From Pseudomonadota bacterium (GTDB lineage: Bacteria > Pseudomonadota > Gammaproteobacteria > Burkholderiales > Burkholderiaceae_C): a DNA stretch of 64,000 nucleotides. The notes below the pieces were generated by a model. That model was not told the origin of the DNA. It was given only the letters and a program-made list of their open reading frames with translations, and did not search any database. Shown here in pieces: positions 1 to 7,485 of the stretch. The position numbers were made by a program, and so were the translations under genes. Positions within the stretch are counted from its first letter, which is position 1, and each line of letters opens with the position of its first letter. The stretch spans positions 16,850 to 80,849 of the forward strand of contig JAKAZQ010000009.1 of assembly GCA_021815805.1 (NCBI GenBank). The letters run 5' to 3'.

Positions 1-1794
1 CGGATCGGTGAAGGTGGTCCACGGAATCACCGACAGGTCGGATTTCAGGCTCCACCAGCCGCCCAGCAGGGCGTTGACCGACGCGGTCCAGGCCTGGTGC
101 GCGGCGACGTGGGTGAACTGCAGCGGGCCGGTGACGTCGCCGCAGACGTACAGGTTCGGCACGCTGGTGCGCAGCGCGGCGTCGGCGTCGACGGTGCCGT
201 TGGCGCGCAGCGCCACGCCGAGCTCCTCGAGCCCGTAGCCCTGCGTGCGGGCGACGCGCCCGAGCGCGCACAGGAGCACGTCGAAGCCGAACTCGCGTTC
301 GCCGTCGGGGCCCTGTGCGCGCATGCACCGCGCGCCTTCGTGCAGCCGGGCCTCGAGCGCCTTGTGGCCGGTGAGCAGCGTCACGCCGTCGGCGCGAAGC
401 GCCGCCTCGACCTGCGCGGCCACGTCGGCGTCCTCGCGCAGCAGGATGCGCGGCTGCATTTCCATGAGCGTGACCTGGCTGCCCAGACGCGCGAAGGCCT
501 GCGCCAGCTCGCAGCCGATGGGGCCGCCGCCGAGCACGAGCAGGCGGCGCGGCAGTTCGCGCAGGCCCCACACCGTGTCGGACGTGACGAAGCCCACCTG
601 CTCGAGCCCGGGAATCGGCGGCACCAGCGGGCGCGCGCCGGCGGCCACGACGATGGCGCGGGTGCTCAGCTCGCGCGCGCCCTGCTCGCCGTCGACGCGC
701 ACCGTCCACGGCGACGTGATGCGCGCGCGCCCGCGCAGCACCTCGACGCCGAGGCCGCGGTAGCGCTCCTCCGAGTCGTGCGGCGCGACCTCGGCGACGA
801 CATCGCGCACGCGGCGCATCACCGCGGCAAAGTCGATGCGCGGCGGCGCGCAGTCGATGCCCAGCGCGCCGGCCTGGCGCATCGCGTGCACGCTGCGCGC
901 CACGTGCAGCAGGGCCTTCGACGGCACGCATCCGGTGTTCAGGCAGTCGCCGCCCATCGCGCCGGACTCGACCAGCGTGACGCGCGCCCTGGCGGCGGCG
1001 GCGACGTAGGAGGCGACCAGCCCGGCAGCGCCGCCGCCGATGACCACCACGTTGCGCTCGAAGCGGCGCGGGCGCGGCCAGCGCGCCAGGCGCCGCGCCG
1101 CCTCGAGGCGCCGCAGCGCCAGGCGGGCGGCCAGCGGCAGCACGCCGAGCAGCGCGAGCGCCAGCCACAGCGTGGGCGACGCGATGGAGCGCAGGTCGTG
1201 GATCTGCGCCAGGCGGGTCCCGGCCTCGACGTAGACCAGGGTGCCGGGCAGCATGCCGAGCTGGCTCACCACGTAGAAGCGCAGCGCCGGCATGTCGGTC
1301 AGGCCCAGCGCGAGGTTGATGACAAAGAACGGAAACACCGGAACCAGGCGCATGCCGAACAGGTAGAACGCGCCGTCGCGCTGCACCCCGGCGTCGATCG
1401 CCGCGAGCCGCGCGCCGAGGCGCTGGCGCACCCATGGCGCGAGGATCCAGCGCGCCGAGGCAAACGCCAGCGTGGCGCCGACGGCCGACGCGAACGACAC
1501 CAGCAGCGCGCCCTGCCAGAGCCCGAACAGCGCGCCGCCGGCCAGCGTGAGCAGCGCGGCGGCCGGGATGGACAACGCCGCCACCGCGACGTAGGCGCCG
1601 AAAAAGCCGGCGGCGAAGCGCAGCGGATGGGCGCCGCGCAGCGCCTGCCATTGCGCCAGGCGCTGGTGCAGCTCGGTCAGGCCGGCGGCGCCGTGCGGCA
1701 GGCTGGCGACTCCGGCCAGCGCCGCGCCGAGCAGCGCCAGTGCGAGCAGGATGCGCGGCGTCGTGCGCGATGGGGAGCGAGCCGGCCCGGCCAT
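1..1794 (-). CDS. TVP38/TMEM64 membrane domain fused to mercuric reductase-like flavin disulfide oxidoreductase (partial)
   Basis: The gene starts at the ATG ending at 1794 and runs off the left edge, so 598 residues are visible and the C-terminal dimerisation domain is missing. Residues about 1-230 are hydrophobic and match the TVP38/TMEM64 (SNARE-associated, DedA-like) type. From about residue 245 an FAD-binding motif VIGGGAAG appears, followed near 281-291 by the redox-active disulfide CLNTGCVPSK of the MerA/dihydrolipoamide dehydrogenase family and near 420 by the NAD(P)-binding GGGPIG. The family transfers electrons from NAD(P)H through FAD to a disulfide or metal substrate; the substrate here is unknown. 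It lies 12 bp downstream of arsS on the same strand, suggesting co-transcription from the arsS promoter. No MerA-type N-terminal heavy-metal domain is seen. Confidence 0.85.
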   Translation of the reverse strand, partial: MAGPARSPSRTTPRILLALALLGAALAGVASLPHGAAGLTELHQRLAQWQALRGAHPLRFAAGFFGAYVAVAALSIPAAALLTLAGGALFGLWQGALLVSFASAVGATLAFASARWILAPWVRQRLGARLAAIDAGVQRDGAFYLFGMRLVPVFPFFVINLALGLTDMPALRFYVVSQLGMLPGTLVYVEAGTRLAQIHDLRSIASPTLWLALALLGVLPLAARLALRRLEAARRLARWPRPRRFERNVVVIGGGAAGLVASYVAAAARARVTLVESGAMGGDCLNTGCVPSKALLHVARSVHAMRQAGALGIDCAPPRIDFAAVMRRVRDVVAEVAPHDSEERYRGLGVEVLRGRARITSPWTVRVDGEQGARELSTRAIVVAAGARPLVPPIPGLEQVGFVTSDTVWGLRELPRRLLVLGGGPIGCELAQAFARLGSQVTLMEMQPRILLREDADVAAQVEAALRADGVTLLTGHKALEARLHEGARCMRAQGPDGEREFGFDVLLCALGRVARTQGYGLEELGVALRANGTVDADAALRTSVPNLYVCGDVTGPLQFTHVAAHQAWTASVNALLGGWWSLKSDLSVIPWTTFTDP

Positions 1795-1806
1795 GACGCA
1801 CCCGGC

Positions 1807-2805
1807 TCAGGCGACGGCGGCGCGCGACGGCGCCTGCAGCGCGCCGCCGCAGCTGCTGCCCTGCCCGGCGGTGCAGCCGTAGCAGTGCGCGGCCACCGTG
1901 ATGGGCTGGCCGGCGAGGGACTGCGGCGCGGCGAGCAGGTCGCGCAGGTGCATGCGCGCGCGCGCGTCGCGGCGCGCGCCCAGCGGCAGGCCCAGCATCT
2001 GGTGGAAATCGCAGTCGTACAGGTAGCCCTGCCAGTCGACGGACACGGTGTCCCTGCACATCACGGCGTCCAGGTTGTCGTCGCGATGGCTGGCGCGCAA
2101 CAGCGCCATGTAGTCGTCGAACTGGCCGCGCGACACCAGCATGCTGCCGAAGCGCTGGATGGGCATGTTGGCGATGGTCAGCAGGCGGTTGAACACGATG
2201 CCGTGGCGCTCGCCGAGCAGGCGCTTGTATTCGGCCTCGAGCGCCTGCTGCGGCGGCGGCAGGTGGGCGCCCAGCGGGTTGTACACAAGGTCCAGCGCGA
2301 GGCCGCTGGCCGGCGCACCGTAGCCCAGGCGGTTGAGCCATTGCAGCGCGCGGATGCTCTTGTCGAACACGCCGTCACCGCGCTGCGCATCGACGTTGTC
2401 CTCGGTGTAGCAAGGCAGCGAGGCGGTGACGTCGACGCGCTGCGCGGCGAGAAATTCGGCCAGGTCCTGCTGGCCCGGCTCGAACAGGATGCTCAGGTTG
2501 CAGCGGTCGATGACCCGCACCCCGAGCCGGCGCGCCTCGCGCACCAGCGTGCGGAACTGCGCGTGCAGCTCGGGCGCCCCGCCCGTCAGGTCGAGGGTCT
2601 GGATGCCGCCGCGCCCGAGCAGCTGCACGACGAGCTCGACGTTGTCGGCGTCCAGCGCCTCGCTGCGATGCGGCCCCGCGTTGACGTGGCAGTGCTGGCA
2701 GCTCTGGTTGCAGCGATAGCCGAGGTTGACCTGCAGGGTGCGCAGCGCCCGCCGCTGCAGCGGCGGGAAATCGGTGCTGCGCAGCAGATGGACGGTGGCG
2801 TGCAT
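1807..2805 (-). CDS. arsS: ArsS-type radical SAM protein (arsenosugar biosynthesis)
   Basis: This 332-residue protein carries the radical SAM iron-sulfur motif CNQSCQHC with cysteines at 32, 36 and 39, followed by the LTGGAPEL segment typical of the family. The C-terminus has a cysteine cluster (CYGCTAGQGSSCGG, about 305-318) characteristic of the DUF3641/ArsS group. ArsS proteins are linked to conversion of methylated arsenic to arsenosugars using SAM; that role is family knowledge, not shown here. No arsM methyltransferase is in the window. The gene is preceded by an ECF-like promoter (2852-2881), 47 bp from the ATG, and is followed by the TVP38-reductase fusion. A start at 2805 fits the usual N-terminus, and AGGAGT-like purine bases lie just upstream. 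Confidence 0.85.
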   Translation of the reverse strand: MHATVHLLRSTDFPPLQRRALRTLQVNLGYRCNQSCQHCHVNAGPHRSEALDADNVELVVQLLGRGGIQTLDLTGGAPELHAQFRTLVREARRLGVRVIDRCNLSILFEPGQQDLAEFLAAQRVDVTASLPCYTEDNVDAQRGDGVFDKSIRALQWLNRLGYGAPASGLALDLVYNPLGAHLPPPQQALEAEYKRLLGERHGIVFNRLLTIANMPIQRFGSMLVSRGQFDDYMALLRASHRDDNLDAVMCRDTVSVDWQGYLYDCDFHQMLGLPLGARRDARARMHLRDLLAAPQSLAGQPITVAAHCYGCTAGQGSSCGGALQAPSRAAVA

Positions 2806-2851
2806 CGGGAAGACTCCTGTCGGCGGGCGGCAGCAAGGCCGCCGATACGGA

Positions 2852-2881
2852 TTCGTCGCACCACGCGGCGGATCCTGACAC
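2852..2881 (-). promoter_or_regulatory. ECF-sigma-like promoter of arsS
   Basis: On the minus strand the sequence reads GTGTCAGGA, 13 bases, then GCGACGAA. The same two blocks at the same spacing occur before the HPP-like gene (4891-4920) and before doxX (10461-10490). Two conserved boxes about 17 bp apart, the first beginning with TGTCA and the second CGAC, is the form of extracytoplasmic-function sigma factor promoters. The second box ends 47 bp before the arsS start. The sigma factor is not in the window. Confidence 0.6.
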
Positions 2882-2917
2882 CCGGCCGGCGGCGCACCGG
2901 CCGCCGGCGCCCGGCGC

Positions 2918-3787
2918 TCAGCGCAGCAGCACCTCCACCGGCTCGCGCTGCGCGGCGGACAGCCTGTCGAGCGGCGTGACCAGGGCGCTGCGCAGCGCCT
3001 GGTGGGCGATGGACCGCAGCGGTTGCGCGTGCAGGCTGTGGATCAGCGCGGCGGCCAGTTTCTGCGCCGCGGCGGTATTGCGCAACAGGTTGGCGATCGC
3101 CAGTTCGGCGCTGACCGGCTCGCGCGCCGCGTCCCAGCAGTCGTAGTCGGTCACCAGCGCCAGCGTGGCGTAGGCGATCTGCGCCTCGCGCGCCAGGCGC
3201 GCCTCCGGCATGTTGGTCATGCCGACGATGTCGGCGCCCAGCGTGCGCAGCATCGCCGACTCGGCGCGCGTGGAGAACGACGGCCCCTCGATGCAGGCGT
3301 AGGTGCCGCTGCGATGCAGGTGCACGCCGGGCGGCGCGTCGGCGTCGAACACCTGTGCCAGGCGCTCGCGCAGCGACGCGCAGGTCGGCTCGGCCATCGC
3401 CACGTGGGCCACCACGCCGCCGCCGAAGAAGCTCGCGTCGCGCCGGCGCGTCAGGTCGAGGAACTGGTCCGGCAGCACCAGGTCGAGGGGTGCGATGGGC
3501 TCGCGCAGCGAGCCCACGGCGGAGATCGCCAGCAGGCTGCGCACGCCCAGCAGCTTGAGGGCGTAGATGTTGGCGCGGTACGGGACTTCCGACGGAATCA
3601 GGCGGTGGCCGCGGCCGTGGCGCGCCAGGAAGGCGACCGGCGCGGCGCCGAGGCGGCCGGTGACGATGACATCGGAGGGCCTGCCGAAGGGGGTGTCGAC
3701 GGCGTGCTCGGCGACGTCGACGAGGCCGTCGAAGTCGTACAGCCCGCTGCCGCCGATGACCCCGATGCGTTGCACCTGCTCGCTCAT
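2918..3787 (-). CDS. mtnP: S-methyl-5'-thioadenosine/thioinosine phosphorylase
   Basis: The 289-residue product is a purine nucleoside phosphorylase-fold enzyme. The N-terminal phosphate loop GVIGGSGLYDF, the RHGRGH motif near residue 57 and the MTNMPEA and TDYDCW segments are characteristic of the MTA/MTI phosphorylase subfamily rather than ordinary PNPs. It cleaves methylthioadenosine or methylthioinosine with phosphate in the methionine salvage pathway. Whether adenosine or inosine is preferred cannot be decided by eye. The start at 3787 follows an AGGAGA ribosome site and overlaps the stop of the upstream membrane-protein gene by four bases (ATGA), so the two genes are translationally coupled. 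It is about 40 residues longer at the C-terminus than compact bacterial homologues. Confidence 0.85.
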   Translation of the reverse strand: MSEQVQRIGVIGGSGLYDFDGLVDVAEHAVDTPFGRPSDVIVTGRLGAAPVAFLARHGRGHRLIPSEVPYRANIYALKLLGVRSLLAISAVGSLREPIAPLDLVLPDQFLDLTRRRDASFFGGGVVAHVAMAEPTCASLRERLAQVFDADAPPGVHLHRSGTYACIEGPSFSTRAESAMLRTLGADIVGMTNMPEARLAREAQIAYATLALVTDYDCWDAAREPVSAELAIANLLRNTAAAQKLAAALIHSLHAQPLRSIAHQALRSALVTPLDRLSAAQREPVEVLLR

Positions 3788-4725
3788 GCGGTTCTCCTCG
3801 CCGTGAAAAGGCGCCGCTCGGCCACGCCGGCCAGCGCGAAACTGCCGATCAGCCACGCGCAGAGCAGCGCGACCGCGGCGACGAATGACGGCCCCGGCCG
3901 CGCCAGGATCTGCGGCAGCAGGCCGATGGCCAGGGCCGGCGGGGCGTGCAGGTCGAGCACGCGCAGCAGCAGCACGCCGGCGAGCAGGCCGGCCACCGCC
4001 GACAGCGGGCCGGCGCCGAGCCACGCCACGCTCGCCAGGCCGCACAGCGCGCCGGCCACGCAGGCCGCCAGCAGCGCCCACGGGCGCGCGCGCCAGGGGC
4101 AGACCTGCGGGTGCGCGAACATCTCGTAGGCGACCACGAACAGCGGCGGCACCAGCAGCAGGTGCAGGCGCTGCGCGAGCAGCGCGGCGGGCACCGCGAA
4201 CAGCAGGTAGCCGGGCAGCCAGCGCCAGCCGGTGGCGGCCGCCTCGGTCTGGTCGTCGGCGCCGGCGGGCGGCGCCGGGCGCGGTGCGTGGCGCCGCCCC
4301 GCGCGCAGCAGCACGGCGCCGGCGAGCGCCGCCGTGACGAGCAGGATGGACAGCGGATACCAGGGGCTGTGCACGCGCAGCGCCACCGGCAGCAGGCCGG
4401 CCGAGATCGCCGGCGCCACCGGCGAGCGCAGCAGGCCGAGCAGCAGCAGCGAACTGCCCAGGCTCAGGGCCACGGCGGGAAGGCCGAACGGCAGCCAGCG
4501 CGCCATGCCGAAGCCGATCAGCGCCGTCAGCGCCGGCGTGAGCACGAGCATGCGCGGCGCGGGCGCCCAGGCGCCCTGCGGGCGCGTGAACACGTCGTGC
4601 GCCAGCGCCCCGAGTTCCGGGAACATGAGGGTGTCGATGCCGCTGACGCGCGCGGCCAGCGCGGCCGCCGCGACCAGCGCGGTGGCCAGCGCCTCGCCGC
4701 GCGCACGCGTGGCGGCGGCGTTCAC
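3784..4725 (-). CDS. HPP-like multi-pass membrane protein
   Basis: This 313-residue protein is almost entirely hydrophobic, with roughly eight to ten predicted membrane spans in two halves separated by a charged loop near residues 145-165. Near residue 247 the segment LDLHAPPALAIGLLPQI resembles the signature of HPP-family integral membrane proteins, in which some members are nitrite transporters; that similarity is short and is my only basis for the family name. The gene is coupled to mtnP by a four-base overlap, an unusual pairing. It sits downstream of an ECF-like promoter at 4891-4920, leaving a 166-base leader that contains a GC hairpin at about 4868-4884. The substrate is unknown. Confidence 0.6.
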   Translation of the reverse strand: MNAAATRARGEALATALVAAAALAARVSGIDTLMFPELGALAHDVFTRPQGAWAPAPRMLVLTPALTALIGFGMARWLPFGLPAVALSLGSSLLLLGLLRSPVAPAISAGLLPVALRVHSPWYPLSILLVTAALAGAVLLRAGRRHAPRPAPPAGADDQTEAAATGWRWLPGYLLFAVPAALLAQRLHLLLVPPLFVVAYEMFAHPQVCPWRARPWALLAACVAGALCGLASVAWLGAGPLSAVAGLLAGVLLLRVLDLHAPPALAIGLLPQILARPGPSFVAAVALLCAWLIGSFALAGVAERRLFTARRTA

Positions 4726-4890
4726 CGTGCCCCCTGCGGTGTGCGCGCACGGCAGGCCGCCGCGCGCCGCCCGCGGGCGGCGACGGCCACGGCGGCCGGC
4801 CCGAGGCCCGTCATGCGACGGCCCTGAACGTCATCGCGCAGGACATCATTCGGCCACACTATATCCAGCCCGCGACGCGGGCTTTCAGGG

Positions 4891-4920
4891 TTGGTCGCGC
4901 GAGCGCGACGTTCCTGACAC
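4891..4920 (-). promoter_or_regulatory. ECF-sigma-like promoter of the HPP-like gene and mtnP
   Basis: On the minus strand this reads GTGTCAGGA, 13 bases, then GCGACCAA, in exact register with the elements at 2852-2881 and 10461-10490. It begins one base after the grxC stop codon. The second box lies 166 bases before the HPP-like start, so the transcript would have a long leader with a GC-rich hairpin at about 4868-4884. It could be read by the same sigma factor as arsS and doxX. Confidence 0.55.
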
Positions 4921-5178
4921 TCAGGCCTGGAGCATCGGGCGCAGGCCGCCGGCGGCGTCGAGCGCGTACAGGTCGTCGCAGCCCCCGACATGCTGCTCGT
5001 CGATGAAAATCTGCGGCACCGTGCGCCGCCCGCTCAGGCGCCCCATTTCCGCCGCGGCGGCGGGATCGGCGTCGATGCGGATCTCCTCGATGTGCTCCAC
5101 CCCGCGCTGGCGCAGCAGCGCCTTGGCGCGCACGCAGTAGGGGCAGACGGCGGTGGTGTACATGCGTACCGCGGGCAT
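4921..5178 (-). CDS. grxC: Glutaredoxin 3-like protein
   Basis: The 85-residue product has the full glutaredoxin fold and length. The active-site disulfide CPYC is at residues 12-15, followed by the glutathione-binding TVPQIFI (cis-proline) near 58-64 and the GGCDDL motif near 69-74. It reduces protein and glutathione-mixed disulfides in the cytoplasm. The ATG at 5178 is preceded by AGGAGT at good spacing. It lies 65 bp downstream of the AhpD-like gene on the same strand, so it may be transcribed with that gene and share its TetR control; AhpD-like peroxidases and thiol-disulfide proteins are functionally compatible. Confidence 0.9.
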   Translation of the reverse strand: MPAVRMYTTAVCPYCVRAKALLRQRGVEHIEEIRIDADPAAAAEMGRLSGRRTVPQIFIDEQHVGGCDDLYALDAAGGLRPMLQA

Positions 5179-5243
5179 GACGGACTCCTCGATGCGATGG
5201 GGGACGAAAGCCGCAGACGCCGTGCGTCCCCGGCGAGGCCTGC

Positions 5244-5822
5244 TCAGGCCGCGGCGTTCCAGGCGTAGGACTGGAAGGCGGCGTCGGTCTCGGTGTGGAA
5301 CACGTGGTTTGTGTAGTTGCTCAGGGTCTTCACAGCGATGGCCAGCACGATGTCCAGCGCGTGGCGATCGGTGTAGCCGGCGGCCTTGAACGCGGCGAGC
5401 TGCTCCGGCGTCGGCGCGCCGCGGCTTTCCGTCATGATGGTGGCGAAGCTGGCGAGCGCCTGCAGCCGGGCGTCGGGCAGCGCGCGGCCGTCGCGCAGCG
5501 CGGCCAGCACGTCGGCCGGGACCTTGGACATCTTGTCGGCGATCATGCTGTGGGCGGCCATGCAGTAGGTGCAGCCGTTGAAGCGGCTGATCGCCAGGAA
5601 CACGACCTCCTGCTCGACCGGGGTGAAGCTGCCTTCGCTGCGGAACAACTCGTAGCCCAGCTGATAGGTCTGCAGCACGCCGGGGGAGTTGACCATGTTG
5701 GCGTACATGTTCGGCACGAAGCCGAGACTGCGCTGCGAGGATTCGAGCATTTCGCGGGCCTTGCCGCTGGTCGAGGCAATGGTCTGCGTGGGCAGGTCGA
5801 GACGGGCGATGGCTTGGCTCAT
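5244..5822 (-). CDS. AhpD-like carboxymuconolactone decarboxylase-family protein
   Basis: The 192-residue product belongs to the AhpD/CMD superfamily. The centre carries the redox motif CTYCMAAHS (CxxC followed by a histidine three residues on, about residues 83-91), which is the peroxidase/disulfide reductase active site of AhpD. Such proteins reduce peroxides or act on reactive organic compounds in the cytoplasm. Its promoter region contains a 16-bp palindrome (5883-5898) matching one before the upstream tetR gene, so repression by that regulator is likely. The start at 5822 is preceded by CCGGAGAAC. The family match is secure but the actual substrate is not known. Confidence 0.85.
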   Translation of the reverse strand: MSQAIARLDLPTQTIASTSGKAREMLESSQRSLGFVPNMYANMVNSPGVLQTYQLGYELFRSEGSFTPVEQEVVFLAISRFNGCTYCMAAHSMIADKMSKVPADVLAALRDGRALPDARLQALASFATIMTESRGAPTPEQLAAFKAAGYTDRHALDIVLAIAVKTLSNYTNHVFHTETDAAFQSYAWNAAA

Positions 5823-5882
5823 GGTGTTCTCCGGTGGAAATGCGCCTTCGGGCGCGGATGCGCACGCAGGGTGCGAAAGAAA

Positions 5883-5898
5883 TGGAATGATTAGTCCA
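5883..5898. promoter_or_regulatory. Putative TetR operator before the AhpD-like gene
   Basis: The 16-base sequence TGGAATGATTAGTCCA pairs with its own complement at six of eight positions. It matches, in the same 16-bp frame, the element TGGACTACATAGTACA at 6497-6512 before tetR; the shared half-site is TGGACTA or its complement. It lies about 60 bases before the AhpD-like start, in a rare AT-rich patch, as expected of a repressor site over a promoter. Confidence 0.6.
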
Positions 5899-5914
5899 AA
5901 ATAGGCAAAAAAAA

Positions 5915-6475
5915 TCAGCCGGACGCCAGCGCCCGCGCCAGGCTGCGCGCCGCCTGCTGCCGCTGCTCCAGCGGCATGCCGGCGCGCTGCAGCGTGCGCA
6001 GCCCGGCGATGGCGGCCATCAGCGCGGCACACAGCTGCGGCGCATCGACCCCTTCCGGTGCCGAATCGCGGATGGCCTGTTCGAGCGCGCCGGCGAGACG
6101 CGCGAAGGCGTCGTGCACGACCCCGACGGCCGGGTCGGCGGACTCGTGCAGTTCGTTGACGGCATTCACCAGCAGGCAGCCGCGGCCGTCGTGGTTGCTG
6201 GTCGCGGCGTCGAGCAGCAGCGCGTCCAGCACCTCGTGCAGCGGACGCTCGGCGAACTGCCGACGCAGGCCGGCGATCTGCTCGTCGGTGTAGCGTTCGA
6301 CCGCGTTCTCCAGCAGGCCCTCGCGATTGCCGAAGCTGTTGTACAGCGACGAGCGCGACAGGCCGGTGGCCTGCAGCAGGTCGTCGACGCTGGTGCCGCC
6401 CAGGCCGCCGCTCCAGAACGCCTGCATCGCGGCATCCACGACGAGGCGCTGGTCGAAGGTTCGAGGTCTGGACAT
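5915..6475 (-). CDS. TetR/AcrR-family transcriptional repressor
   Basis: The 186-residue protein has an N-terminal TetR helix-turn-helix at about residues 28-55 (TSVDDLLQATGLSRSSLYNSF) and an all-helical ligand-binding C-terminus with one cysteine in the GRGCLLVNA segment, which resembles the AcuR/NemR-like group (C16orf-type C-terminal domain). NemR-type regulators sense electrophiles through cysteines; that is inference here. It is followed 92 bp later by the AhpD-like gene. Palindromes at 6497-6512 and 5883-5898 suggest it represses itself and that gene, and possibly the divergent dehalogenase. The ATG at 6475 has only a weak ribosome site. Confidence 0.85.
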   Translation of the reverse strand: MSRPRTFDQRLVVDAAMQAFWSGGLGGTSVDDLLQATGLSRSSLYNSFGNREGLLENAVERYTDEQIAGLRRQFAERPLHEVLDALLLDAATSNHDGRGCLLVNAVNELHESADPAVGVVHDAFARLAGALEQAIRDSAPEGVDAPQLCAALMAAIAGLRTLQRAGMPLEQRQQAARSLARALASG

Positions 6476-6496
6476 TGCAGGAGACGCGGCAAATAA

Positions 6497-6512
6497 TGGA
6501 CTACATAGTACA
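6497..6512. promoter_or_regulatory. Putative TetR autoregulatory operator
   Basis: TGGACTACATAGTACA is an imperfect 16-bp palindrome (six of eight paired positions) lying 22-37 bases before the tetR start and 92 bases before the divergent dehalogenase start. It aligns base for base with the palindrome in the AhpD-like promoter (5883-5898). Binding here could control both tetR and the divergent gene. Confidence 0.6.
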
Positions 6513-6542
6513 GAATTTGCGCGAGGCCTGCACGCGGCCTCG

Positions 6543-6590
6543 CCGCATCCGCATCCGCATCCGCAACCGCATCCGCAACCGCATCCGCAA
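6543..6590 (+). repeat. Eight tandem hexamers (CCGCAT/CCGCAA) in the dehalogenase leader
   Basis: Eight uninterrupted six-base units, alternating between CCGCAT and CCGCAA, fill the stretch between tetR and the ATG at 6604. They end 13 bases before the start codon. Copy-number change by slippage would alter leader length or ribosome access without touching the coding frame. Confidence 0.9.
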
Positions 6591-6603
6591 CCTGGAGTCC
6601 TGC

Positions 6604-7485
6604 ATGCCGCAACCGCTGCTGCCACGCCTGCTGCCCGACCCGGTGCCGGCGCTGCATCCGGTGCCCGAGTACCGCGTCGACGCCGAGCGCGCCGCCGCCT
6701 ACGCGGCGATGAAGCAGGCGTTGCAGGTGCCGTGGATGGGCGTCGTGACCATGGCTTACGCGCATTACCCGAACTTTTTCCGGGTGCTGTGGGAGGGCCT
6801 GCAGCCGATCGTGCGCAGTGCGGCGTTCGTCGAGCATTGCCGGGCCGTGCGCGCGCAGGCCGAGCAGGCCGCCGCGCGCCTGCGCCCCCGCGCGCTGGTG
6901 CCCGAGCTGCAGGCGATGGGCTACGCGCCGCGCGAGCTGGAGCAGATCGGCGAGCTGCTGGAAGTGTTCTCGCATGGCAACCAGCCCTACCTGCTGATCG
7001 CCAGCCTCGCGCGCCTGCTGCTCGAGGGCGTCGAACTCGATGGCACGGGCGACGCCACGCCTTTCGAGGGTCGCCACGGGCCGCGGCCCGGCGTCGCGCT
7101 GACGCTGATGGAGGCGCACCACGCCGATGCACCGACGCGCGCGGTGTATGCCGAGCTGCAGCGCACGCTGGGGCTGCCCTTCGTGAACACCGACTATCGT
7201 GCGCTGGCGCGCTGGCCGAGCTATTTCGCGTGCGCCTGGCGCGAGCTCGCGCCGCATGTCGCGGGCGAGACCTACGCGCAGATCTGCGCGCGGCTGCATG
7301 CCGACGTGCTCGAGCGCGTGGCCCACGCGCTGCCCAATCCGGCCGGACTGCGCAGCCGCGCGCTGCGCGAGGCCGCGGCGGCGGACGCGCCGCTGCAGGA
7401 GGTGCTCGGCGTCGCGCGGCTGTTCCAGTGGCTGCTGCCGGGGCTGGTCACGAACGTGGCCTTCCTGCGCGCGCAGCTGGCGTGA
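6604..7485 (+). CDS. DehI-family 2-haloacid dehalogenase (halocarboxylic acid dehydrogenase)
   Basis: The 293-residue product aligns along its length with DehI of Pseudomonas putida PP3, a group I dehalogenase made of two pseudo-repeats. The first repeat shows VPWMGVVTMAYAHYPNFF and the second ends in RWPSYFACAWRELAP. The two residues known to be needed for catalysis in DehI, an asparagine in a GN-x-x-YLL context and an aspartate before an ALAxWP segment, are present here as N126 and D197. The enzyme would hydrolyse 2-haloalkanoic acids by direct water attack. The ATG at 6604 is chosen because upstream sequence in the same frame is the hexamer repeat. Its 3' end overlaps the convergent gene by 38 bases. 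The substrate could differ from haloacids. Confidence 0.75.
   Translation: MPQPLLPRLLPDPVPALHPVPEYRVDAERAAAYAAMKQALQVPWMGVVTMAYAHYPNFFRVLWEGLQPIVRSAAFVEHCRAVRAQAEQAAARLRPRALVPELQAMGYAPRELEQIGELLEVFSHGNQPYLLIASLARLLLEGVELDGTGDATPFEGRHGPRPGVALTLMEAHHADAPTRAVYAELQRTLGLPFVNTDYRALARWPSYFACAWRELAPHVAGETYAQICARLHADVLERVAHALPNPAGLRSRALREAAAADAPLQEVLGVARLFQWLLPGLVTNVAFLRAQLA

Noticed and set aside
97..2979. A 960-codon open frame on the plus strand
   Set aside because: It is antisense to the reductase fusion and arsS, and its translation is low-complexity Arg/Ala/Gln/His. It is a GC-driven shadow frame.
4868..4884. Intrinsic terminator after grxC
   Set aside because: AGCCCGC/GCGGGCT forms a hairpin, but no U-run follows on the minus strand, and the hairpin lies inside the leader of the next gene.
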